This document shows, in pieces, positions 1-5,126 of a stretch of DNA of 5,458 nucleotides. The stretch is from an uncultured Pseudomonas sp. (GTDB lineage: Bacteria > Pseudomonadota > Gammaproteobacteria > Pseudomonadales > Pseudomonadaceae): positions 1 through 5,458 of the forward strand of contig CAMPJN010000276.1 of assembly GCA_946886875.1 (NCBI GenBank), given 5' to 3'. The position numbers and the translations under genes were made by a program. The notes beneath the pieces were generated by a model. The model made no database searches and was not told the origin of the DNA. It saw only the letters and a program-made list of their open reading frames with translations. Within the stretch, counting starts at the first letter, position 1; each line of letters starts with the position of its first letter.

Positions 1-1
1 T

Positions 2-901
2 CGTGCCATCGCCAGCGGCGAGATGGAATTGGCCATCGCCGGCGGCGTCGAGTCGATGTCGCGCGCCCCCTATGTGATGGGCAAGGCCGACAGCGCCTAT
101 GGTCGCAATCAGAAGATCGAGGACACCACCATCGGCTGGCGCTTTATCAACCCGCTGATAAAGGCCGAATACGGCGTGGATGCCATGCCGCAGACCGCCG
201 ATAACGTCGCCGATGATTTCAACATCAGCCGCGCCGACCAGGATGCCTTCGCCCTGCGCAGCCAGCAGCGCGCTGCTGTCGCCCAGGCCGCCGGCTTCTT
301 TGCCGAGGAGATCGTCCCGGTGACGATCAAGGGCAAGAAGGGCGACACCGTCATCGATCAGGACGAACACCTGCGCCCGGATACCACTCTGGAAGCCTTG
401 AGCAAATTGAAGCCGGTCAATGGCGCGGACAAGACCGTCACAGCCGGCAATGCCTCGGGGGTCAACGATGGCGCCGCGGCGCTGATCCTGGCTTCGGCCG
501 AGGCGGTGAAAAAACATGGCCTGACGCCGCGCGCCCGGGTGCTGGGTATGGCCAGCGCCGGCGTGGCGCCACGGATCATGGGCTACGGCCCGGTGCCGGC
601 GGTGCGCAAGCTGTGCGAGCGCCTGGGTTTGGCGGTCGCCGACTTCGATGTGATCGAACTCAACGAAGCCTTCGCCAGCCAGGGTTTGGCCGTGCTGCGC
701 GACCTCGGCCTGGCCGACGACGCGCCCCAGGTCAACCCGAATGGCGGCGCCATCGCCCTCGGCCATCCGCTGGGCATGAGCGGCGCGCGCCTGGTGCTGA
801 CCGCCTTGCATCAGTTGGAAAAGTCAGGCGGCAAGCGCGGGCTGGCGACCATGTGTGTGGGCGTCGGTCAGGGGTTGGCGCTGGCGATAGAAAGGGTTTG
901 A
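2..901 (+). CDS. pcaF: Beta-ketoadipyl-CoA thiolase (3-oxoadipyl-CoA thiolase), 5'-truncated by window edge
   Basis: PcaF carries out the last step of the beta-ketoadipate pathway: thiolytic cleavage of 3-oxoadipyl-CoA to acetyl-CoA and succinyl-CoA in the cytoplasm. The reading frame is open from base 2, and 299 residues are visible. The family is about 400 residues long, so roughly 100 N-terminal residues, including the nucleophilic cysteine, lie outside the window. The ATG at 23 is internal ([19 protein letters not shown] is mid-protein thiolase sequence). Visible thiolase signatures are NEAFA (from 662), GHP with the active-site histidine (codon 764-766) in [19 protein letters not shown], and the C-terminal CVGVGQG with the second active-site cysteine (codon 854-856). 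The paralogue PaaJ (phenylacetate pathway) has the same chemistry, but the pcaBDC neighbours and close resemblance to remembered Pseudomonas PcaF favour pcaF. The gene looks intact to its TGA. Confidence 0.95.
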   Translation, partial: RAIASGEMELAIAGGVESMSRAPYVMGKADSAYGRNQKIEDTTIGWRFINPLIKAEYGVDAMPQTADNVADDFNISRADQDAFALRSQQRAAVAQAAGFFAEEIVPVTIKGKKGDTVIDQDEHLRPDTTLEALSKLKPVNGADKTVTAGNASGVNDGAAALILASAEAVKKHGLTPRARVLGMASAGVAPRIMGYGPVPAVRKLCERLGLAVADFDVIELNEAFASQGLAVLRDLGLADDAPQVNPNGGAIALGHPLGMSGARLVLTALHQLEKSGGKRGLATMCVGVGQGLALAIERV

Positions 902-908
902 TTGGCGC

Positions 909-985
909 TGTGGGAGGGGCTTTAGCCGCGACAGGCCGCAATAGCCATCGCGGCTAAAGCGGATCGCCGCCCGGCCCCTCCCACA
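909..985. repeat. REP-type inverted pair in the pcaF-pcaB gap
   Basis: The left arm is 909-931. Bases 919-931 (GCTTTAGCCGCGA) pair exactly with 948-960, and 909-918 (TGTGGGAGGG) pair exactly with 976-985. The right arm carries an extra 15 nt (961-975) between the two blocks, and the loop is 932-947. The unit resembles the GTGGGAGGGGCTTTAGCC family of extragenic palindromes that I recall from Pseudomonas genomes. If transcribed, it would form a strong bulged hairpin between pcaF and pcaB, able to stabilise the upstream mRNA or damp read-through. There is no U-tract, so it is not a classical terminator. Confidence 0.75.
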
Positions 986-1059
986 CAGTCGGCGCTGGAT
1001 TCGCCAGGCCAGTGCTGCGAACCTAGGCTGATCTGCAAGTGCCTATTGGGATAAATGTC

Positions 1060-2412
1060 TTGAGCAACCAACTGTTCGACCGCTACTTCAGCAGCGCCGC
1101 CATGAGCGCGGTGTTTTCCGACACCGGCCGGGTGCAGGGCATGCTGGATTTCGAAGCGGCCTTGGCCCGTGCCGAGGCCCGCGTCGGTTTGATCCCCCAG
1201 GCCGCGCTGGCGCCGATCGAGGCCGCCTGCCGCGCCGAGTTCTATGACTTCTCCGAACTGGCTGAGGCCATCGCCACGGCCGGCAATTCGGCGATTCCGC
1301 TGGTGAAGATGCTCGGTAAACGCATCGCCAGCACGGATAAAGACGCCGAGCGCTATGTCCATCTTGGCGCCACCAGCCAGGATGCGATGGACAGCGGCCT
1401 GGTATTGCAACTGCGCCAAGCCGTCGAGCTGCTGGAAGCCGACTTGGCGCAACTGGCCGAGGCCTTGGCGATCCAGGCCGAACGCCATGCCGATAGCCTG
1501 CTGCCGGGGCGCACCTGGTTGCAGCACGCCACGCCGGTGACTCTGGGCATGAAACTGGCTGGCGTGCTCGGTGCCATCACCCGCCATCGCCAGCGTTTGA
1601 GTGAACTCAAACCTCGCCTGCTGGTGCTGCAATTCGGCGGCGCCGCCGGCACCCTGGCGGCGCTTGGCGAGCAGGCTTGGCCGGTATCCGAGGCGCTTGC
1701 CGAGGAGTTGGGTTTGGCGCTGCCGGATCAACCCTGGCACAGCCAGCGCGACCGCCTGGTGGAATTCGCCGCGCTGCTTGGTCTGATCGCCGGCAGTCTG
1801 GGCAAGCTGGGGCGCGATCTGAGTCTGCTGATGCAAACCGATGTCGGCGAGGTATTCGAACCCTCGGCGCCAGGCAAGGGCGGCTCTTCGACCATGCCGC
1901 ACAAGCGCAACCCGGTCGGCGCGGCGGTGCTGATCGCTGCCGCGACTCGCGCGCCAGGGTTGGTCGCAACCCTGTTCGCCGCCATGCCCCAGGAGCACGA
2001 GCGCAGCCTGGGCCTGTGGCATGCCGAATGGGAAACCCTGCCGCAGCTGTGTTGCCTGGTCTCCGGCGCCCTGCAGCAGGCGCTGCTCGCGGTGCCTGGC
2101 CTGGAGATGGACGCCGCGCGTATGCGCAGCAACCTCGACCTGACCCAGGGCCTGGTGCTGGCCGAGGCGGTGAGCATTGCCCTGGCCCAGCGCATCGGCC
2201 GCGATAGCGCCCATCACCTGGTCGAACACTGCTGCCGCCAGGCGCTTGCCGAGCGCCGCCATCTGCGCGCGGTGCTCGGCGATAACGCCGAAGTCGGCGT
2301 CCAGCTGAATGCCGAAGAGCTGGACCGCTTGCTCGATCCCGCCCATTACCTCGGCCAGGCGCGCCGCTGGGTCGCCCGCGCCCTGGCCGAACACCGCGCT
2401 TTGTCTATATGA
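1060..2412 (+). CDS. pcaB: 3-carboxy-cis,cis-muconate cycloisomerase
   Basis: PcaB lactonises beta-carboxy-cis,cis-muconate, the ring-cleavage product of protocatechuate, to gamma-carboxymuconolactone in the cytoplasm. It belongs to the fumarase/aspartase (class II) superfamily and is usually a homotetramer. The chosen product is 450 residues. HLGATSQDAMDSG is at 101-113, RTWLQHATPVTLG at about 151-163, and the superfamily signature loop GSSTMPHKRNP at 275-285, with its serine and lysine present. The frame is open upstream to a GTG at 1039. I chose TTG 1060 because it gives the family-like N-terminus MSNQLFDRYFSS and has a weak GGGA ribosome site (1048-1051) 8 nt upstream. The GTG has no visible ribosome site. 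pcaB follows pcaF after 158 bp and its TGA overlaps an ATG at 2409. The function is secure; the start is less so. Confidence 0.93.
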   Translation: MSNQLFDRYFSSAAMSAVFSDTGRVQGMLDFEAALARAEARVGLIPQAALAPIEAACRAEFYDFSELAEAIATAGNSAIPLVKMLGKRIASTDKDAERYVHLGATSQDAMDSGLVLQLRQAVELLEADLAQLAEALAIQAERHADSLLPGRTWLQHATPVTLGMKLAGVLGAITRHRQRLSELKPRLLVLQFGGAAGTLAALGEQAWPVSEALAEELGLALPDQPWHSQRDRLVEFAALLGLIAGSLGKLGRDLSLLMQTDVGEVFEPSAPGKGGSSTMPHKRNPVGAAVLIAAATRAPGLVATLFAAMPQEHERSLGLWHAEWETLPQLCCLVSGALQQALLAVPGLEMDAARMRSNLDLTQGLVLAEAVSIALAQRIGRDSAHHLVEHCCRQALAERRHLRAVLGDNAEVGVQLNAEELDRLLDPAHYLGQARRWVARALAEHRALSI

Positions 2413-2417
2413 AGGAG
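2412..2417 (+). promoter_or_regulatory. Shine-Dalgarno site that decides the pcaD start
   Basis: AAGGAG begins on the last base of the pcaB stop codon and lies 6 nt before GTG 2424. The ATG at 2409 overlaps the pcaB stop but would put this strong site inside the gene, leaving that ATG without one of its own. Because the site straddles the pcaB stop, ribosomes ending on pcaB could reinitiate on pcaD. Confidence 0.75.
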
Positions 2418-2423
2418 TTTTCC

Positions 2424-3212
2424 GTGCCCTTTGTCCACCTCGCCGACGGCGACCTGCATTACCAACTCGAAGGCCCGGCCGACGCGCCTGTGCTGGTGCT
2501 GAGCAATTCCCTGGGCACCGACCTGGGTATGTGGGATGCGCAGATGCCGGCCTTTACCGAGCATTTCCGAGTATTGCGTTTCGATACCCGTGGCCACGGC
2601 CAATCGCTGGCGACCGCAGGCCCCTACAGCATCGAGCAGCTCGGCCGCGACGCACTGGCGCTGCTCGATGCCCTGGATATTTCCAAGGCCAGCTTCTGCG
2701 GCCTGTCCATGGGCGGACTGATCGGCCAGTGGCTAGCGATCAACGCCCCGGCGCGCATCGAGCGCCTGGTGTTGTGCAACACCGCCGCCAAGATTGGCTC
2801 GCCCGAAGTATGGAGCCCGCGTATCGAGGGCGTGCTGGCGGGAGGTGCCCAGGCTATGCGCGATTTGCGCGATGCCTCCATCGTTCGCTGGTTCACCGCG
2901 GCGTTCGCCGAGATGCAGCCGCAGAAGGTCGAACTCGTCGTCGGCATGCTGGCGCAGACTTCGCCCGCGGGCTACGCAGCCAATTGCGCGGCGATACGCG
3001 ATGCTGATTTTCGCCAGCAATTGGCGATGATCAAGGCGCCGACCCTGATCGTCTGCGGCAGCGCCGATCCGGTCACCACCCCGAGCGATGGCCGCTTTAT
3101 GGCCGAGCGCATCGCCAATGCCGAACTGATCGAGCTGCCGGCCGCGCACCTGTCCAACGTCGAGGCCGAGGAGGCTTTCACCCGGACCGTGCTGGATTTT
3201 CTGCAGCCCTGA
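2424..3212 (+). CDS. pcaD: 3-oxoadipate enol-lactonase
   Basis: PcaD hydrolyses 3-oxoadipate enol-lactone to 3-oxoadipate (beta-ketoadipate), the point where the protocatechuate and catechol branches meet. The 262-residue product is a complete cytoplasmic alpha/beta-hydrolase of normal family length. The nucleophile elbow GLSMG places Ser95, and Asp215 is in CGSADPVTTP. His242 is in AAHLSNVEAEEAF, completing the catalytic triad. The oxyanion-side segment SNSLGTDLGMWD (27-38) and FDTRGHGQS (53-61) are typical of the family. The GTG start gives MPFVHLADGDLHYQLEG, and AAGGAG stands 6 nt upstream; an in-frame ATG at 2409 would add five residues. The gene starts 11 bp after the pcaB stop, so the two are surely co-transcribed. 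Some bacteria fuse PcaD to PcaC as PcaL; here they are separate. Confidence 0.93.
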   Translation: MPFVHLADGDLHYQLEGPADAPVLVLSNSLGTDLGMWDAQMPAFTEHFRVLRFDTRGHGQSLATAGPYSIEQLGRDALALLDALDISKASFCGLSMGGLIGQWLAINAPARIERLVLCNTAAKIGSPEVWSPRIEGVLAGGAQAMRDLRDASIVRWFTAAFAEMQPQKVELVVGMLAQTSPAGYAANCAAIRDADFRQQLAMIKAPTLIVCGSADPVTTPSDGRFMAERIANAELIELPAAHLSNVEAEEAFTRTVLDFLQP

Positions 3213-3222
3213 CCATCGTTCC

Positions 3223-3283
3223 GGTGCGCATGGCGCACCCTACGCCGTACCACGCAACGCCCGTAGGGTGCGCCATGCGCACC
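3223..3283. repeat. Inverted REP pair (BIME-like) between pcaD and pcaC
   Basis: Two 22-nt arms, 3223-3244 and 3262-3283, are perfect reverse complements around a 17-nt centre. Each arm is also a hairpin by itself: 3223-3239 is GGTGCGC-ATG-GCGCACC, and 3267-3283 is GGTGCGC-CAT-GCGCACC. A GTAG tetranucleotide sits at the foot of each hairpin (3263-3266 on the + strand; CTAC 3240-3243, i.e. GTAG on the - strand). A GTAG foot plus a palindrome is the known hallmark of REP elements mobilised by RAYT (TnpA-REP) transposases. The pair fills most of the 91-bp pcaD-pcaC gap and would form a very stable hairpin in the mRNA. Confidence 0.85.
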
Positions 3284-3303
3284 ACCACCCCGGAGTTCAC
3301 GCA

Positions 3304-3699
3304 ATGGACGAGAAACAACGCTACGAAGCCGGCATGCAGGTGCGCCGCGCGGTATTGGGCGATGCCCATGTCGAGCGCAGCCTGCAGCACATCACGCCGT
3401 TCAACGCAGAGTTCCAGGACATGATCACCCGCCACGCCTGGGGCGATATCTGGACCCGCCCTGGCCTGCCGCGGCACACCCGCAGTCTGATCACCATCGC
3501 CATGCTGATCGGCATGAATCGCGAGGGCGAACTCCGGCTGCACCTGCGCGCGGCGAAGAACAACGGCGTGACCCGCGACGAGATCAAGGAGGTGCTGATG
3601 CAGAGCGCCATCTACTGCGGCATCCCCGCGGCCAACGCCAGCTTTCACCTCGCCGAAGAGGTGTGGGACGAGCTGGGCGTGGAGTCGTTGCAGGACTGA
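3304..3699 (+). CDS. pcaC: 4-carboxymuconolactone decarboxylase
   Basis: PcaC decarboxylates gamma-carboxymuconolactone to 3-oxoadipate enol-lactone, the substrate of PcaD. The 131-residue product has the normal length for a stand-alone PcaC and is an all-helical protein of the CMD/AhpD fold. The conserved core is GELRLHLRAAKNNGV (75-89), followed by TRDEIKEVLMQSAIYCGIPA (90-109) and AAN. There is a single cysteine (Cys105) and no CxxC pair, so this is the decarboxylase type and not an AhpD-type peroxidase. ATG 3304 has GGAG (3292-3295) 8 nt upstream and gives the family-like start MDEKQRYEAGM. The frame stays open upstream to 3268, but that start lies inside a REP element. The gene lies 91 bp after pcaD and is followed by a terminator, so it probably ends the pca transcript. 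Confidence 0.95.
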   Translation: MDEKQRYEAGMQVRRAVLGDAHVERSLQHITPFNAEFQDMITRHAWGDIWTRPGLPRHTRSLITIAMLIGMNREGELRLHLRAAKNNGVTRDEIKEVLMQSAIYCGIPAANASFHLAEEVWDELGVESLQD

Positions 3700-3723
3700 T
3701 TGCCACCGGTTTCCCCTTAAACT

Positions 3724-3762
3724 GCCGGCAGCCTTTGCGCTGTTTCGGCGGTTTTTCTTTTT
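3724..3762 (+). terminator. Rho-independent terminator after pcaC
   Basis: GCCG (3724-3727) pairs with CGGC (3746-3749), and CAGC (3729-3732) pairs with GCTG (3739-3742), around a 6-nt loop CTTTGC. There is a small internal loop (G versus TTT). The T-rich run GGTTTTTCTTTTT follows directly. The stem begins 24 bp after the pcaC stop, the expected place for the end of the pca operon. The internal loop makes the stem imperfect, so the termination strength is uncertain. Confidence 0.65.
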
Positions 3763-3809
3763 GGCCATTCGGCCGTCTGCCCAGTAGATACCGTATCAGA
3801 CCTGGGGCA

Positions 3810-3885
3810 GTAGGGCGGACATGCTGCAGGCTTGTCCGCCATCCGGGCGCCAGCGGTGGACAAAGCTTCGCTATGTCCACCCTAC
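3810..3885. repeat. Inverted pair of GTAG-hairpin REP elements
   Basis: The + strand unit is 3810-3840: GTAG, then GGCGGACA, an 11-nt loop, then TGTCCGCC. The - strand unit is 3855-3885. Read on the - strand it is GTAG, GGTGGACA, an 11-nt loop, then TGTCCACC. The spacer is 14 bp. The units have the same length and the same foot, and their stems differ at one base pair that is changed on both sides (C-G versus T-A), so pairing is kept. The second unit matches the GTAGGGTGGA type that I recall as common in Pseudomonas. Confidence 0.8.
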
Positions 3886-3898
3886 GAATCCGAGATTC

Positions 3899-3935
3899 GT
3901 AGCCCAGCTTAGCCTTGGCGCAATCCGGGGCAGCG
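3899..3935 (+). repeat. Possible degenerate GTAGCCC-type REP element
   Basis: A GTAG foot (3899-3902) is followed by CCCAGCTT and, after a short stretch, by AATCCGGGG, a poor inverted match. It resembles a decayed form of the GTAGCCCGGAT...ATCCGGG repeat known to me from Pseudomonas. The foot also closes a small hairpin with the preceding REP, where CTACGAAT (3882-3889) pairs with ATTCGTAG (3895-3902). I base the call on resemblance only. Confidence 0.4.
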
Positions 3936-3939
3936 TTCG

Positions 3940-3992
3940 ATCGCCAGCAAGCTGGCTCCTACGGAGCTAGGAGCAAGGCGTATTTTCGCCTC
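3940..3992. repeat. REP element of the GTAGGAGC type with a decayed inverted partner
   Basis: On the - strand, 3962-3940 reads GTAGGAGCCAGCTTGCTGGC followed by GAT: a GTAG foot and a perfect hairpin GCCAGC-TT-GCTGGC. This is the commonest Pseudomonas REP type in my memory. A second unit on the + strand starts at about 3968 (TAGGAGC, then hairpin AGGCG-TATTTT-CGCCT at 3976-3991) with CTAG instead of GTAG at its foot. GCTCCTA (3955-3961) and TAGGAGC (3968-3974) are exact inverted matches. Confidence 0.75.
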
Positions 3993-4128
3993 AGCCAGCG
4001 GTCGGGCAATAAGGTTATGTTTATTAATGTGATTTTAGGGTGCGTCGCACGCGCTTGCGCATATTTCCTCGTATCTAAGCGTTAGGCGGGTGTTTAGGCG
4101 ATTCAATCTCTTTCATACAGGGTCAAAT

Positions 4129-4165
4129 TCGCAAATATAGTTAATTGACATAACTATATTTGCGA
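4129..4165. promoter_or_regulatory. Perfect 15-bp inverted repeat, probable operator of the ech-vdh operon
   Basis: TCGCAAATATAGTTA (4129-4143) and TAACTATATTTGCGA (4151-4165) are exact reverse complements around the 7-bp centre ATTGACA. The half-sites are 22 bp apart centre to centre, about two helical turns, so two protein subunits or dimers could sit on one face. The repeat covers the -35 box and most of the -35/-10 spacer of the predicted ech promoter, the expected position for a repressor site. Hydroxycinnamate catabolic genes are known to be controlled by MarR-type repressors that release DNA on binding feruloyl-CoA or p-coumaroyl-CoA, and such a protein is the natural candidate. No regulator gene lies in this window. 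Confidence 0.75.
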
Positions 4166-4173
4166 GGTAATTT
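4145..4173 (+). promoter_or_regulatory. Sigma-70 promoter of ech-vdh
   Basis: A consensus -35 TTGACA (4145-4150) is followed after exactly 17 bp by TAATTT (4168-4173). The latter is a weak -10 that keeps the key T, A and final T. Transcription would start at about 4179-4182, leaving an untranslated leader of about 30 nt before the ech ATG at 4212. The -35 falls in the centre of the 15-bp inverted repeat. Confidence 0.6.
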
Positions 4174-4211
4174 TGTCTCAAGGCGCTAACAGCCAAGACA
4201 AGAGGTGAGAG

Positions 4212-5042
4212 ATGAGCAGTTACGAAAACCGTTGGAAAACCGTCAAGGTCGAGCTCGAAGAGGGCATCGCCTGGGTGATTCTCAATCGCCCGGAAAAGCG
4301 CAACGCCATGAGCCCGACCCTGAACCGCGAAATGGTCGAGGTGCTGGAGACCCTGGAGCAGGATCCCGAGGCCGGCGTGCTGGTGCTGACCGGTGCCGGC
4401 GAAGCCTGGACCGCGGGGATGGACCTGAAGGAATACTTCCGCGAAATCGACGCCGGCCCGGAAATCCTCCAGGAGAAGATCCGCCGCGAGGCCTCGCAAT
4501 GGCAGTGGAAGCTGCTGCGCATGTACACCAAGCCGACCATCGCCATGGTCAACGGCTGGTGCTTCGGCGGCGGCTTCAGCCCGCTGGTGGCCTGCGATCT
4601 GGCGATCTGCGCCGACGAGGCGACCTTCGGTCTGTCGGAAATCAACTGGGGCATCCCGCCGGGCAATCTGGTGAGCAAGGCCATGGCCGATACCGTCGGT
4701 CACCGTCAGTCGCTGTACTACATCATGACCGGCAAGACCTTTGACGGGCAGAAAGCCGCGCAGATGGGCCTGGTCAACGAGAGCGTACCGCTGGCCCAGC
4801 TGCGTGAAACCACCATCGAGCTGGCGCGCAACCTGCTGGAGAAAAATCCGGTGGTTATGCGTGCGGCGAAGATCGGCTTCAAGCGCTGCCGCGAACTGAC
4901 CTGGGAGCAGAACGAGGATTACCTGTACGCCAAGCTCGACCAGTCGCGTCTGCTCGACAAAGAAGGCGGCCGCGAGCAGGGCATGAAGCAGTTCCTCGAC
5001 GAGAAGAGCATCAAGCCAGGCCTGCAGGCTTACAAGCGCTGA
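4212..5042 (+). CDS. ech: Feruloyl-CoA / p-hydroxycinnamoyl-CoA hydratase-lyase (HCHL)
   Basis: Ech hydrates the side-chain double bond of feruloyl-CoA, caffeoyl-CoA or p-coumaroyl-CoA and cleaves the product by a retro-aldol step, giving vanillin (or the matching 4-hydroxybenzaldehyde) and acetyl-CoA. The 276 residues equal the length of the Pseudomonas enzyme and form one crotonase-fold domain. Residues reported as important in HCHL are all in register: Met70 (AGMDL) and Gly120 (oxyanion hole), Tyr75, Ser123 (GFSPLV), Glu143 and Trp146 (LSEINWG), and Tyr239 (EDYLYAKL). This sets it apart from ordinary enoyl-CoA hydratases. ATG 4212 has GAGG (4202-4205) 6 nt upstream and gives MSSYENRWKTVKVE. 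It heads the ech-vdh operon behind its own promoter and dyad. The feruloyl-CoA synthetase gene that supplies substrate (fcs) is not in the window. Confidence 0.96.
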   Translation: MSSYENRWKTVKVELEEGIAWVILNRPEKRNAMSPTLNREMVEVLETLEQDPEAGVLVLTGAGEAWTAGMDLKEYFREIDAGPEILQEKIRREASQWQWKLLRMYTKPTIAMVNGWCFGGGFSPLVACDLAICADEATFGLSEINWGIPPGNLVSKAMADTVGHRQSLYYIMTGKTFDGQKAAQMGLVNESVPLAQLRETTIELARNLLEKNPVVMRAAKIGFKRCRELTWEQNEDYLYAKLDQSRLLDKEGGREQGMKQFLDEKSIKPGLQAYKR

Positions 5043-5053
5043 GACGCTAAGGC

Positions 5054-5073
5054 GGGTGATTACCGAATCGCCC
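5054..5073 (+). other. Hairpin in the ech-vdh spacer
   Basis: GGGTGATT (5054-5061) pairs with AATCGCCC (5066-5073), 8 pairs including one G-U, around the loop ACCG. It starts 11 nt after the ech stop. No T-run follows, so it is not a classical terminator; it could protect the 3' end of a processed ech message. It is short and may be chance. Confidence 0.35.
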
Positions 5074-5100
5074 ATCCTGGCCTGACCGAGCGCGTTTCCA

Positions 5101-5121
5101 AATAAGCACAATAAGAGGAAT
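5101..5121 (+). promoter_or_regulatory. A-rich ARN-like run over the vdh ribosome binding site (possible Hfq/Crc target)
   Basis: Read in triplets, the run is AAT AAG CAC AAT AAG AGG AAT. Six of seven triplets fit the A-R-N pattern bound by the distal face of Hfq, and it contains the vdh Shine-Dalgarno core AGAGGA (5114-5119). In Pseudomonas, Hfq with Crc represses catabolic mRNAs at A-rich sites near the start codon. The link to Crc is an inference from pattern and pathway. Confidence 0.4.
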
Positions 5122-5126
5122 TCCCC

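Larger units (their letters stand above)
3700..4211. other. Long intergenic region between pcaC and ech: terminator, REP mosaic, AT-rich control region
   Basis: I find no convincing gene on either strand in these 512 bp. From left to right it holds a terminator hairpin just after pcaC (3724-3762), a run of REP-like palindromes (about 3810-3992), an AT-rich stretch (about 4005-4035) and a short perfect palindrome GTGCGTCGCAC (4040-4050). About 80 bp with no clear signal follow, then the dyad, promoter and ribosome site of ech (4129-4211). Open frames that run into this region start inside repeats or are mirror frames of ech, and none shows protein-like sequence that I recognise. Confidence 0.7.

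Noticed and set aside
23..901. ATG at 23 as the start of pcaF
   Set aside because: The frame is open to the left edge and the residues before the ATG (RAIASGE) belong to the thiolase. A protein starting here would lack the catalytic cysteine region.
986..1059. A separate promoter for pcaB in the pcaF-pcaB gap
   Set aside because: GATAAAT near 1050 looks like a -10, but no acceptable -35 stands 16-18 bp upstream. Read-through from pcaF is simpler.
922..2394. A 490-codon open frame on the - strand opposite pcaB
   Set aside because: It is a mirror frame caused by high GC at third codon positions of pcaB. Its translation is rich in Gln, Ala, Arg and Gly with no recognisable domain, and it runs into the REP pair.
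3268..3303. Upstream start for pcaC at 3268
   Set aside because: It lies inside a REP hairpin and has no ribosome site, and the extra residues do not belong to PcaC. ATG 3304 has GGAG at good spacing.
3763..3774. Small hairpin GGCC-ATTC-GGCC after the terminator
   Set aside because: Four base pairs only, readily due to chance in GC-rich DNA.
3213..3992. CRISPR-like array from the repeated palindromes
   Set aside because: The units alternate in orientation, belong to different sequence types, are irregularly spaced and have a GTAG foot. They are REP elements, and no cas gene is present.
4028..4050. Possible Vfr/CRP site (TGTGA followed by TCGCAC)
   Set aside because: Only one half-site fits. 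The second half deviates and the spacing is wrong, and the site is about 120 bp upstream of the -35. It is not supportable by eye.
4173..4201. Leader hairpin next to the ech ribosome site (TTGTCT with AGACAA, GGC with GCC inside)
   Set aside because: Its left arm overlaps the predicted -10 and lies upstream of the predicted transcription start, so it would not be in the mRNA. It would need revisiting if the start maps upstream of 4173.
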